Below are positions 1 through 7,133 of a DNA stretch of 8,818 bases, piece after piece (the stretch's first letter is position 1; the number at the start of each line of letters is the position of its first letter). The stretch lies in contig JANXWT010000165.1 in the NCBI GenBank assembly GCA_025351035.1, positions 1 through 8,818 on the forward strand. The letters are read 5' to 3'. Origin of the DNA: Opitutia bacterium. GTDB taxonomy: Bacteria > Verrucomicrobiota > Verrucomicrobiia > Opitutales > Opitutaceae. The translations under genes and the position numbers were made by a program. The notes under the pieces are model-generated. The model saw only the letters and a program-made list of their open reading frames with translations, was not told where the DNA came from and did no database searches.

Positions 1-915
1 GATCCCGACACCGGCCGCGAGCAGCGCGATGCCGCTGATGACAAACGAGCCGGCCGCGACGACATCGGCGACCTTGGCAAAAGCCCCGATGAGCGAATCG
101 TTCGAGTAGGTTTCAAAATCATCCTCCTGCTCGGGGCGCAGGCCGCGCACAATGCGCATCGCGGTGACGGCCTTGTCGAGCGTGTCGTTGTAGACCATCT
201 GGCTGAGCGCCTGCGTCGCGATGTTGATGCTGCGTTTTTCCCCGCCATAATCGGAGAGGAAGCGCGTGATGGGAATCATCGCGATATTGTCGCCGCTGCG
301 GCCGAACTGACTGCCCTTTTCCGCGAAGACGCCAATAACGGTGTAGGTGTGGCCCTTGATCTTGACGATGTGGTTGAGGGGACTCTCCGCGGTGAAGAGC
401 CGCTTCACGATGTCTTGCCCGATGATGACGACCGGGCGGCCGAGATCGATGTCCTCGGGCGTGAAGTTTCGGCCCAACTCGACCGTGTATTGGTTGGTCG
501 TGAGAAAATTCTCGTTGCTGCCGCCGAAAGTCATGCCCGGGGTCGTCTTGCGGCCGTTGTAGGAGACCTGGCCGCCCGCGGTCTGATCGAACGTCTTCAG
601 GCAGATCAGGTCGGACTTGCCCTCCATGAGGCGCTTGTAACGCATGGCCTGCTCGAGGGTGATGTCGCGGCGCAGGTCGTATTTGCGGCGGTTGTTGCCG
701 CCGCCGCCGGTGAGGGGATACTTGGCGAATTGGACAATGTTGGACCCGAGGAAACTGAGCCCTGACTCGATGGAACTGCGCAATGCCGTGACCGCCGTCA
801 TGACGCCGATGACGGAGAAGACGCCGATTGTTATACCGAGCATCGTAAGCGAAGAGCGGAGCTTGTTCATTCCGAGTGAACCCAGGGCCATGCGGAGGAT
901 TTCGGAAAGTCTCAT
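1..915 (-). CDS. ABC transporter permease, FtsX/MacB-like (second permease, 3' end cut by window)
   Basis: Inner-membrane permease of a MacB/LolC-E type ABC exporter. These proteins use ATP hydrolysis to move a periplasmic domain (mechanotransmission) and push substrates through a tripartite pump. From the ATG at 915 the frame is open for 305 codons and runs off the left edge. Visible parts: a cytoplasmic N-terminus with the family motif NKLRSSLTMLGITIG (about residues 16-30), TM1 at about 18-43, a large periplasmic MacB_PCD-like domain (about 45-280) with a Gly-rich loop (TGGGGNN), and the start of TM2 (286-305, ending LLAAGVGI, the equivalent of GAIGIMN in the neighbour). The last two TM helices and the C-terminus lie outside the window. 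It starts 18 bases after the stop of the preceding permease with no clear Shine-Dalgarno, so translational coupling is likely. It is a divergent paralogue of that neighbour, not a copy. Confidence 0.9.
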   Translation of the reverse strand, partial: MRLSEILRMALGSLGMNKLRSSLTMLGITIGVFSVIGVMTAVTALRSSIESGLSFLGSNIVQFAKYPLTGGGGNNRRKYDLRRDITLEQAMRYKRLMEGKSDLICLKTFDQTAGGQVSYNGRKTTPGMTFGGSNENFLTTNQYTVELGRNFTPEDIDLGRPVVIIGQDIVKRLFTAESPLNHIVKIKGHTYTVIGVFAEKGSQFGRSGDNIAMIPITRFLSDYGGEKRSINIATQALSQMVYNDTLDKAVTAMRIVRGLRPEQEDDFETYSNDSLIGAFAKVADVVAAGSFVISGIALLAAGVGI

Positions 916-933
916 TGAAAGTCAGCGGATAAT

Positions 934-2187
934 TTACTCGTAGCGCAGAGCGACGACGGGATCGAGCCGCGAGGCGCCCCAGGCGGGCGCGAAGCCGGAG
1001 ACGATGCCGGTGAGCACCGAGACGAGCACGCTGACGACGACGAGGTCGGGCGAGAACTCCACCGGAAAATTCGGCGCGCTGGAACGAATGCCGAGGAACA
1101 GCAAAAATGACACGATCATGCCGACGACCCCACCGATGAGGCAGATGGACACGGCCTCGATGAGGAATTGCATGAGGATCGAGCGGCGGCGCGCGCCGAG
1201 GGCCTTGCGGGTGCCGATCTCCTTGGTGCGCTCCTTCACGGAGACGAAGGTGATGTTCATGATGCCGATGGCGCCGACGAAGAGCGCCAGGCCGGTAATG
1301 AAGAGGCCGGCCAGCGCGATGCCCTGCTTGATGGGATCAAGCTGCGCCTTGAAGGCCTGCTGCTCGTTGATCGAAAAATTGTCGCGCTCGCCCAGAATCT
1401 GGCCGCGCACGAGACGCATGGCGCCGGTGAGCTCCTCCTTGGCTTCGGCGAGGCGGGTCTTGTCGCGGGCTTTCACCCGGATCTCGGTATTCTGGTCACG
1501 GACCGAGAAATATTTCGCGTAGGCCGTGATCGGGATCACTGCAAGGTTGTCGAAGCTGAACAGGCCGAGAAACTCGCCCTGCTTGGCGTAGACTCCGATG
1601 ACCGTGAAGGGATGGCCATTGAGCATCACGGACTCGTCGAGCGGCGAGCGATTGGGGAAGAGTGCTTGGGCGACATCGTAACCGAGGACGCACACTTCAC
1701 GTCCGGAATTGGCCTCGGCCTCGTTGAAAAAACGGCCGTCCTCATACTCGGCGGCGTTCAGGCGCACATAGTCGGCGGTGACCCCGAGGGTGAAGACGCC
1801 GTTCAACTTGGCGTCGCCGATCTTCACCGTAGTCGAGCGCTGGGCCACGGGCACGGCGACCTCCAGCAGGGAGTTCGGTGAATTGACGATGAGGCGGTTG
1901 AGGCGCTCAGCCTGTTCCGGGCGGTAGGCGGGGCGGTTGAGGTAGTTCCAGAAATCATCGACCGGGCCCCAAGGAAACCGCTGCACATAGAGCACATCGT
2001 CGCCCAGCATGGCGAGACTGCTCTGGAAACCGACATCGATGCCGCGAATGGCCGTGCCCATGAGTGTGACAGCGACGATGCCGATGATGACGCCGAGGGC
2101 GGTGAGGACGGAGCGTAGTTTGTTCGCCCGGATCTGCGCCTCGGCGATCCGGAAACATTCGAGAAATTCGTTCAGGAAACGGCGCAT
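934..2187 (-). CDS. ABC transporter permease, FtsX/MacB-like (first permease, complete)
   Basis: A complete 417-residue permease of the MacB/FtsX fold. It has a short cytoplasmic N-terminus ending in NKLRSVLTALGVIIG (about 22-36), TM1 at about 26-48, a periplasmic domain at about 50-285, then TM2 at about 287-311 (GAIGIMN), TM3 at about 339-365 and TM4 at about 380-402. The cytoplasmic segment after TM2, SVKERTKEIGTRKALGA (about 317-333), is the family signature that couples to the ATPase. The C-terminus, SRLDPVVALRYE, is the classic MacB-like ending. Unlike E. coli MacB, no nucleotide-binding domain is fused to it; the ATPase is the gene just upstream, 11 bases away. The ATG at 2187 is supported by the conserved N-terminal spacing; no Shine-Dalgarno is visible. 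It probably dimerises with itself or with the second permease downstream. Confidence 0.95.
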   Translation of the reverse strand: MRRFLNEFLECFRIAEAQIRANKLRSVLTALGVIIGIVAVTLMGTAIRGIDVGFQSSLAMLGDDVLYVQRFPWGPVDDFWNYLNRPAYRPEQAERLNRLIVNSPNSLLEVAVPVAQRSTTVKIGDAKLNGVFTLGVTADYVRLNAAEYEDGRFFNEAEANSGREVCVLGYDVAQALFPNRSPLDESVMLNGHPFTVIGVYAKQGEFLGLFSFDNLAVIPITAYAKYFSVRDQNTEIRVKARDKTRLAEAKEELTGAMRLVRGQILGERDNFSINEQQAFKAQLDPIKQGIALAGLFITGLALFVGAIGIMNITFVSVKERTKEIGTRKALGARRRSILMQFLIEAVSICLIGGVVGMIVSFLLFLGIRSSAPNFPVEFSPDLVVVSVLVSVLTGIVSGFAPAWGASRLDPVVALRYE

Positions 2188-2198
2188 GGTCAGCGAGG

Positions 2199-2939
<741 letters not shown>

Positions 2940-2982
2940 GGCGGATTCGTAGTGCGACGGGATTGGCAACCCCGCCCGACGA

Positions 2983-4368
2983 TTACTTGGCGTCGTCCTT
3001 CTTGATCTTTTCGATCATGATCTTGCTGCCGTCCTTGAGCTTGCGGCTGATGGCCGCGTAACTGCCGGCGACAATCTCCTCACCGGCTTTCAGGCCGCTC
3101 TTGATCTCGATATAAGTGTTGTCGGCGAGGCCGGTCTCGACCGCGCGTGACTTCACGGTGGTGCCGGACTTGACGAAGACGATGGACTGGATCGCGTCGC
3201 GATTGCGGCGGGCCTCCTCGCGTTCGGTGGCGAGCTCGAGATCATTGCCCGAGCGCTCCTTGGCTTCCTTCGCCTTCTGTTTTTGGGCTTCCTCGAAATT
3301 CTTGCCGCCGGCGGCGCGGGCGGTGACACTCTGGATCGGCACGGTGACCACCTTGGCGACGGTTTGCGTCTCGATGTCGACGGTTGCGCTCATGCCCGGG
3401 CGCAGCTTGGCGTCACGGTCGGTGATGCTGATCTTTACGAGAAAATTCGTGACTTCGTCGGAGGCCGAGGCGGCCAGGGCGGCCTGCGAGCTGGTCGCTC
3501 CCGTTGAGAGCGACGAGCTGCTGATCTCGCGCACCGCGCCGTTGAATTTGCGGCTGGAAAACGCGTCGACGGTGACAATGGTGTGGTCACCGACCTTGAC
3601 GTTGATGATGTCGTTCTCGTTGACCTTCACGCGAACTTCCATGCTTGCGAGATTGGCGATGCGCATGATTTCGGTGCCGGCGAACTGGCCCGTGCCGACG
3701 ACGCGTTCGCCAACCTCGCTCGTCAACGCGCTGATGGAACCGTCCATCGGGGCGTAGATGGCGGTCTTGGAGAGTTGGTCGCGGAACTGGCTGAGCAGGC
3801 CCTCGGTGCGACGGATTTGCGCGAGCGCGTTGTCGTAGTTGGCTTGGGCGACCTCGAGGCCAGTTTTGGCGGCAGTATATTCCGAATCGGAAATCAGCTT
3901 CTTGCCGAAGAGATCGTCGCTGCGCTTGAAGTCCTCCTGTGCTTTCAGCAACTGGGCCTTGCCTTGCACCGCGGTCGTGCGGGCGGCGACAAGACCGGCT
4001 TCCTGCTGTTCCATCTGCGCTTGGTAGAAGTCGGGTTTGATCTTCACCAGCAGCTCTCCCTTCTTGACGCTGTTGCCCTCTTTGAAGGGCAGCTCGATGA
4101 TTTCACCGGAAACCTCCGGGGAAATTTTGACCTCGATCTCGGGCTGGACTTTGCCGGTTGCCGTGACGAGATGGGTGATGGTGCGGACAACCGCCTTCTC
4201 GGTCGTGACCGGGATCGGTTTCTCTCCCTGGTTTTTGGCCGCGATTACCGCGACGACGACGACTGCCACCACCACCACCCCGAGGATGATGAACAGCGTG
4301 CGCCGGGACTTCTTTTTCACCGCGGGAGCCGCGGAAACATTGAGATTTGGGACAGGTGCGGAGGACAT
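2983..4368 (-). CDS. Efflux transporter periplasmic adaptor subunit, MacA/HlyD-like
   Basis: Periplasmic adaptor (membrane fusion protein) that links the inner-membrane ABC pump to an outer-membrane channel; 461 residues. Order of parts: a basic N-terminus (KKKSRR, 18-23), one membrane anchor (about 25-44, very Val-rich) with no lipobox, the first half of the barrel/lipoyl domain (about 60-115, with GKVQPEIEVKISPEVSGEI and VKKGELLVKI), a coiled-coil hairpin (about 115-200, Gln/Ala/Lys-rich), the second lipoyl half (IYAPMDGSI, 204-212, the usual xAPxDGxI motif), a beta-barrel (about 240-345, with KLRPGMSATVDI), and a membrane-proximal domain (about 393-455). It is longer than a compact MacA because of a roughly 40-residue highly charged segment (about 353-392) before the last domain. 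As first gene of the operon it would be translated from the ATG at 4368; no Shine-Dalgarno is evident. The substrate cannot be told from sequence; lipoproteins, antibiotics, peptides or siderophores are all known for the family. Confidence 0.93.
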   Translation of the reverse strand: MSSAPVPNLNVSAAPAVKKKSRRTLFIILGVVVVAVVVVAVIAAKNQGEKPIPVTTEKAVVRTITHLVTATGKVQPEIEVKISPEVSGEIIELPFKEGNSVKKGELLVKIKPDFYQAQMEQQEAGLVAARTTAVQGKAQLLKAQEDFKRSDDLFGKKLISDSEYTAAKTGLEVAQANYDNALAQIRRTEGLLSQFRDQLSKTAIYAPMDGSISALTSEVGERVVGTGQFAGTEIMRIANLASMEVRVKVNENDIINVKVGDHTIVTVDAFSSRKFNGAVREISSSSLSTGATSSQAALAASASDEVTNFLVKISITDRDAKLRPGMSATVDIETQTVAKVVTVPIQSVTARAAGGKNFEEAQKQKAKEAKERSGNDLELATEREEARRNRDAIQSIVFVKSGTTVKSRAVETGLADNTYIEIKSGLKAGEEIVAGSYAAISRKLKDGSKIMIEKIKKDDAK

Positions 4369-4506
4369 GGGAATCAGTTGGGAGAAGGCGAGGGTTAGTT
4401 CGAACGGAAAGACAGAAATTCAGCCAGCCGAATCCGCGGGCCAGAGCGAAAAACGGCCGGGCTCCGGTTTCCGGGAGAGGCCGGCGACAACGCGCGTGGC
4501 ATCCGT

Positions 4507-4539
4507 AAAAACACAGAGGGGCCCCTGCGGGCCCCTCTG
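4507..4539 (-). terminator. Rho-independent terminator (minus strand)
   Basis: A perfect 11-bp GC-rich inverted repeat (CAGAGGGGCCC at 4514-4524 and GGGCCCCTCTG at 4529-4539) with a 4-base loop (4525-4528). On the minus strand it is followed by TGTTTTTACGG, a run of five T (4507-4511). There is no T tract on the plus-strand side, so it works leftward. It sits 139 bases upstream of the adaptor start. It must therefore end a transcript that begins to its right, such as an efflux-operon leader (attenuation), a small RNA, or a decayed gene, with the operon promoter then lying between it and 4368. Confidence 0.7.
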
Positions 4540-4637
4540 CAACACAACTGATAACTACGAACGTGCGCAGTAAAAACGGAGCCCGGGTGAAAAGAAAACC
4601 TCGCTGCGATGAACGCCCCGAAGATTGCGGCCAAACG

Positions 4638-4669
4638 CCCATGCGGACGGACCAAAGTCTGCGCATGGG
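4638..4669. repeat. Inverted repeat / possible RNA hairpin
   Basis: An 8-bp perfect inverted repeat, CCCATGCG (4638-4645) and CGCATGGG (4662-4669), extended inward by a 3-bp GAC/GTC pairing (4646-4648 with 4657-4659) across a 2-base bulge. No T tract follows on either strand, so it is not an intrinsic terminator. It could be an operator-like dyad or part of a structured leader upstream of the minus-strand terminator. No known riboswitch consensus was recognised. Confidence 0.35.
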
Positions 4670-4692
4670 TAAGCCGGTTGGACATGGACCAA

Positions 4693-4884
4693 TTACACAC
4701 CACATCGGCCCGGAGTCGCAGCGTAATTTGGGATAAACGGCAGCGTGACCGGATAGGCGGTGCCCTCGGGGAAGCGCACTAAAAAACGAAACTGCGACTG
4801 ACCTGGGATCGCGTTCCCCAGTCTGTGCACAGAGAATCGACTGGATACGCTTCCCTGCGTCTGTTGTCCTAGCCGCTCCCCACT
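4693..4884 (-). pseudogene. Possible start-less remnant of a minus-strand gene
   Basis: On the minus strand this frame is open for 63 codons between stops at 4885-4887 and 4693-4695 (TAA), with no ATG. Its last half reads like a real protein end (for example FLVRFPEGTAYPVTLPFIP). If it is a remnant, its 5' part would have been lost where the epimerase gene now starts, and the terminator about 150 bases further left could be its original terminator. No family was recognised. A chance open frame in GC-rich DNA is a serious alternative. Confidence 0.2.
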
Positions 4885-4889
4885 TTACC

Positions 4890-5954
4890 ATGGCAAAGTC
4901 TATATTAGTCACCGGTTCGTCAGGCCTCATCGGCTCCGAAGTCTGCGTCTACTTCGCCCGCGAGCTCGGCTATACCGTCCACGGCCTCGACAACAATCAG
5001 CGCGCCGTCTTCTTCGGTTCATCAGGCGACACCCGCTGGAACCAGCAGCGCCTCGCCGCCGACCTGAAGGGCTTCGTCCACCACGAACTCGACATCCGCG
5101 ATCGCGCCGGCGTCCTCGCGCTCGTCAAGTCGCTCAAGCCGTCCGTCATCGTCCACACCGCCGCGCAACCTTCGCACGACCGCGCCGCCGCCATCCCGTT
5201 CGACGACTTCGACACCAACGCCACCGGCACGCTCAACTTCCTCGAGGCCGCGCGCCAGGCCTGCCCGGAGTCGCCGTTCGTGCACATGAGCACGAACAAG
5301 GTCTACGGCGACACGCCGAACTCCATCAAGCTGGTCGAGCAGGCCACGCGCTGGGACTACGCCGACCCGGCCTACGCGCACGGCATCCCGGAGACGTTCA
5401 CCATCGACCAGTCGAAGCATTCGCTCTTTGGCGCATCGAAGGTCGCCGCCGACGTCATGGTGCAGGAATACGGCCGCTACTTCGGCCTGCCCACCTGCGC
5501 GCTGCGCGGCGGCTGCCTCACCGGCCCCAACCACAGCGGCGTCGAGCTGCACGGCTTCCTCTCCTACCTCGTGAAGTGCAACCTCGAGAGCCGCGAATAC
5601 CGCATCTTCGGCTACAAAGGCAAGCAGGTGCGCGACAACATCCACTCGCACGACGTCGCGCGCTTCATGGCCGCGTTTGTCGCCGCGCCGCGCGCGGGCG
5701 AGGTCTACAACCTCGGCGGTGGCAAGGCCAACTCCTGCTCCATCCTCGAGGCCTTCGCCCTCACCGAAAAATTCACGGGCAAGAAACAGGTCTCCACCTA
5801 TGTCGACCAGGCCCGCACCGGCGACCATATCTGCTACTACTCCGACCTCCGCAAGATGCGCGCCCACTATCCGACGTGGGACATCACGCAGTCGCTCGAG
5901 GAAACCATCCGCCAGATCGTCGAGGCATGGAAGGTCCGCAATAAACCCGCCTGA
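4890..5954 (+). CDS. NAD(P)-dependent sugar epimerase/dehydratase, extended SDR (CDP-paratose 2-epimerase-like)
   Basis: A 354-residue cytoplasmic Rossmann-fold enzyme, probably acting on a nucleotide sugar for surface polysaccharide or glycoconjugate synthesis. The dinucleotide-binding motif TGSSGLIGS has Gly9, Gly12 and Gly15. Asp34 of LDNN fits the acidic residue that binds the adenosine ribose of NAD. LDIRD (68-72), HTAAQPS (89-95) and MSTNKVYGD (133-141) are the usual extended-SDR blocks. STNKVYGD and GKQVRDNIHSHDV (244-256) match the CDP-paratose 2-epimerase branch more than plain GalE. At the YxxxK site the sequence is FGASK (Phe180, Lys184): the catalytic Tyr is Phe. As far as I recall, a related group of SDR proteins shares this SLFGASK block, so it may be a family trait. 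The ATG at 4890 gives the expected N-terminus (MAKSILVTG); no Shine-Dalgarno is visible. Strong GC and C-ending codon bias matches the host style. Confidence 0.9.
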   Translation: MAKSILVTGSSGLIGSEVCVYFARELGYTVHGLDNNQRAVFFGSSGDTRWNQQRLAADLKGFVHHELDIRDRAGVLALVKSLKPSVIVHTAAQPSHDRAAAIPFDDFDTNATGTLNFLEAARQACPESPFVHMSTNKVYGDTPNSIKLVEQATRWDYADPAYAHGIPETFTIDQSKHSLFGASKVAADVMVQEYGRYFGLPTCALRGGCLTGPNHSGVELHGFLSYLVKCNLESREYRIFGYKGKQVRDNIHSHDVARFMAAFVAAPRAGEVYNLGGGKANSCSILEAFALTEKFTGKKQVSTYVDQARTGDHICYYSDLRKMRAHYPTWDITQSLEETIRQIVEAWKVRNKPA

Positions 5955-5968
5955 ACGGATAGGTTATA

Positions 5969-6322
5969 ATGAGCGCGTATCTGTTCATATGGAATCCAAA
6001 GCGCTGGACTTGGGTAGACCACGCAGATGCCATCTATCGCGTAAATAACGGCGACCAATACGATATGTATTGGAGTTGTGGTAACACGAAGAAGATCGCA
6101 ATAGGCGACACCTTCTTCTTGATGAGGCTAGGAAAGGAACCAAAGGGAATCATTGGTTGTGGGTATGTCTCATCCACCCCGTATGAGCTCCCGCACTGGG
6201 ATGAACAAAAGGCTGCCGACGGCAAGTTGGCGCTCAGAACGGATCTCTTGTTCAAGGCGCTCTCTGATCGACCCATGATCTTCCTAGGTGAATTGCAGCG
6301 CCGCTATCCTGACTACAACTGA
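5969..6322 (+). CDS. EVE-like N-terminal half of the broken HNH endonuclease
   Basis: The part translated as the sequence stands: 117 residues. It carries the block order I associate with the N-terminal domain of EVE-HNH nucleases: LFIWNPKRWTW (5-15), YWSCGNTKKIAIGD (34-47), FLMRLGKEPKGIIGCGYV (50-67) and PHWDEQKAADGK (75-86). EVE domains form an aromatic pocket that holds a flipped modified base, and several Trp/Tyr/Phe are available here. If expressed alone it would be a stand-alone base-reader domain without nuclease. It stops at a TGA where the family pattern suggests Trp118. No membrane segment or signal peptide. Confidence 0.6.
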   Translation: MSAYLFIWNPKRWTWVDHADAIYRVNNGDQYDMYWSCGNTKKIAIGDTFFLMRLGKEPKGIIGCGYVSSTPYELPHWDEQKAADGKLALRTDLLFKALSDRPMIFLGELQRRYPDYN

Positions 6323-6394
6323 ACCCCGCAAGGCGGAGGCCAGACCATCTCAGAGCCAATCGCTAGTGAGCTATTTTTAGAGTTTCAGCGCAGC

Positions 6395-6769
6395 GTGGGA
6401 TTTAGCTTTACCCCTGAGTCGCCAGCCGAGGTCAAACTCTACGCCGAGGGGAAAAGCAGGACGACCACGTCCAAGACCTATGACCGTAGTCCGCAGGCCC
6501 GCCAGGCGTGCATCGAGCACTACGGCTATAATTGTGCTGTCTGTGGCTTTAATTTCGAGACGGCCTACGGGGCCATTGGCACCACCTATATCGAAGTCCA
6601 CCACCTGCGGCCGGTTGCCGATGCCGGCGAGGAGTATCTCATTGATCCGGTTAAAGACCTGCGCCCGGTATGTGCTAACTGTCACCGGATGCTTCATCGG
6701 CGTAGGCCGCCTCTATCAATTGATGAGCTGCTCACGCATAACAATTCGCTGAAGGTGCGACGGCCATGA
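6395..6769 (+). CDS. HNH nuclease C-terminal half of the broken endonuclease
   Basis: The same frame after the TGA continues open to a stop at 6767-6769. The HNH module is complete. In whole-protein numbering it has zinc pair CAVC (Cys189, Cys192), the core EVHHLRPV (His211, His212), and DLRPVCANCHRMLH (Cys235, Asn237, Cys238, His239). A separate start is only weakly possible: a GTG at 6395 with no good Shine-Dalgarno, about 25 codons after the stop. The coordinates given assume that GTG; by homology the real coding unit begins at 5969. Independent expression would need re-initiation or stop-codon readthrough. Confidence 0.4.
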   Translation: MGFSFTPESPAEVKLYAEGKSRTTTSKTYDRSPQARQACIEHYGYNCAVCGFNFETAYGAIGTTYIEVHHLRPVADAGEEYLIDPVKDLRPVCANCHRMLHRRRPPLSIDELLTHNNSLKVRRP

Positions 6770-7133
6770 CGGGCCGCAGCCTAATCGCAAACATTAGCCT
6801 CGGCAGCGCCCGCTTACAGTGTCACCACGTCAATCGTGGCGATTTTCGTCGGGGGTGATTCCCATTTGCCCCACGAGCCGTCCCATTGGATGGGGGTGCC
6901 ATTGAAATCGACATCACCGGCCTTCCCGCCGCGAAAGGCGACGAGTATCCGGTTCATACCGTCGGCTGAGTTAGTTGCTATCGGCTCGCGTGGTCACCAC
7001 CCGTCGAGACCCTACTCGCCATCGGCTCCGAACATGGCGCCACCCACGTGCCCAACTGCGAGGCCTAATCCATGCAGCCACTCCGCCTCACTCCACACTT
7101 GCCACAGTATTAAAGTCTTAGCTTAGTCTGGCG
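6770..7133. other. Gene-poor stretch with short protein-like fragments
   Basis: 364 bases between the broken nuclease and the FG-GAP gene with no convincing complete gene, tRNA or terminator. Short frames on both strands look protein-like but have no recognised family. One is a minus-strand tail ending at 6814. On the plus strand, a stretch at 6970-7068 includes ETLLAIGSEHGATHVPNCEA before its stop. A weak 5-bp inverted repeat (CTAAT 6781-6785 and ATTAG 6793-6797) lies just after the nuclease. The pattern fits a scar of past insertions or deletions, but this is inference. Confidence 0.45.
6814..6993 (-). pseudogene. Possible 3' gene fragment or small ORF, unrecognised
   Basis: On the minus strand the frame is open for 59 codons between stops at 6994-6996 and 6814-6816. 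An internal ATG at 6957 would give a 47-residue product starting MNRILVAFRGGKAGDVDFNG and ending IATIDVVTL. It is Gly/Trp/Asp-rich with an alternating beta-strand look (PIQWDGSWGKWESPP), like the C-terminal strand region of a larger secreted or beta-rich protein. No ribosome site or promoter was seen and no family is recognised. It may be a decayed gene end left by rearrangement, or chance. Confidence 0.25.

Larger units (their letters stand above)
4369..4889. other. Divergent intergenic region between efflux operon and epimerase
   Basis: This 521-base stretch separates the leftward efflux operon from the rightward epimerase gene and should carry both promoters. I could not identify a convincing -35/-10 pair for either direction. 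What it does hold is a strong minus-strand terminator-like hairpin, a second hairpin to its right, and a start-less minus-strand open stretch that reads like the tail of a protein. Each is listed separately. Confidence 0.6.
5969..6769 (+). pseudogene. EVE-like/HNH restriction endonuclease gene interrupted by one in-frame TGA
   Basis: Read through the TGA at 6320-6322, this is one 266-residue protein: an N-terminal EVE-like (PUA-fold) reader domain and a C-terminal HNH nuclease. EVE-HNH proteins are known modification-dependent restriction enzymes that cut DNA with modified cytosine, so this would be a type IV-like defence gene; no methyltransferase is next to it. Both halves are in the same frame with no indel. 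The codons flanking the stop (DYN-stop-TPQGGGQTISEP) fit an expected N-W-T-P, so a single TGG to TGA change explains the break. The ATG at 5969 follows GGATAGG at 5957-5963 with a 5-base gap, a fair ribosome site, 14 bases after the epimerase stop. Base use differs from its neighbours: hand counts give 56 G+C in 120 bases at 6061-6180, against 42 in 60 at 5161-5220, which suggests transfer. Confidence 0.75.

Noticed and set aside
3583..4398. Plus-strand open frame (271 codons) opposite the adaptor
   Set aside because: It has Asp/Leu/Gly-rich shadow text, including a DDDDCHHHHPEDD run that is the reverse of the Val-rich membrane anchor.
4103..4930. Minus-strand open frame (275 codons) across the divergent intergenic region
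   Set aside because: It overlaps the adaptor N-terminus in another frame, crosses a strong terminator, and shows Arg/Pro/Cys-rich noise with no motif.
5022..5867. Minus-strand open frame (281 codons) opposite the epimerase
   Set aside because: The composition is almost only Val, Ala, Gly, Asp, Glu, Arg and Leu, as expected from reading a C-ending codon gene backwards; the plus-strand SDR motifs are unambiguous.
5963..5968. TATAA(T) sequence just before the nuclease ATG as a promoter -10 box
   Set aside because: It abuts the start codon and has no fitting -35; the GGATAGG ribosome-site reading is more sensible.
6781..6797. CTAAT...ATTAG inverted repeat after the nuclease as a terminator or recombination site
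   Set aside because: It has only a 5-bp AT-rich stem, no T tract and no matching core-site consensus.
6970..7068. tRNA-like or attachment-site-like sequence
   Set aside because: No cloverleaf or GTTCGA-type T-loop could be assembled and no direct repeat was seen.
7108..7113. TATTAA as a -10 box for the FG-GAP gene
   Set aside because: No acceptable -35 lies 16-18 bases upstream, so promoter evidence is too weak.
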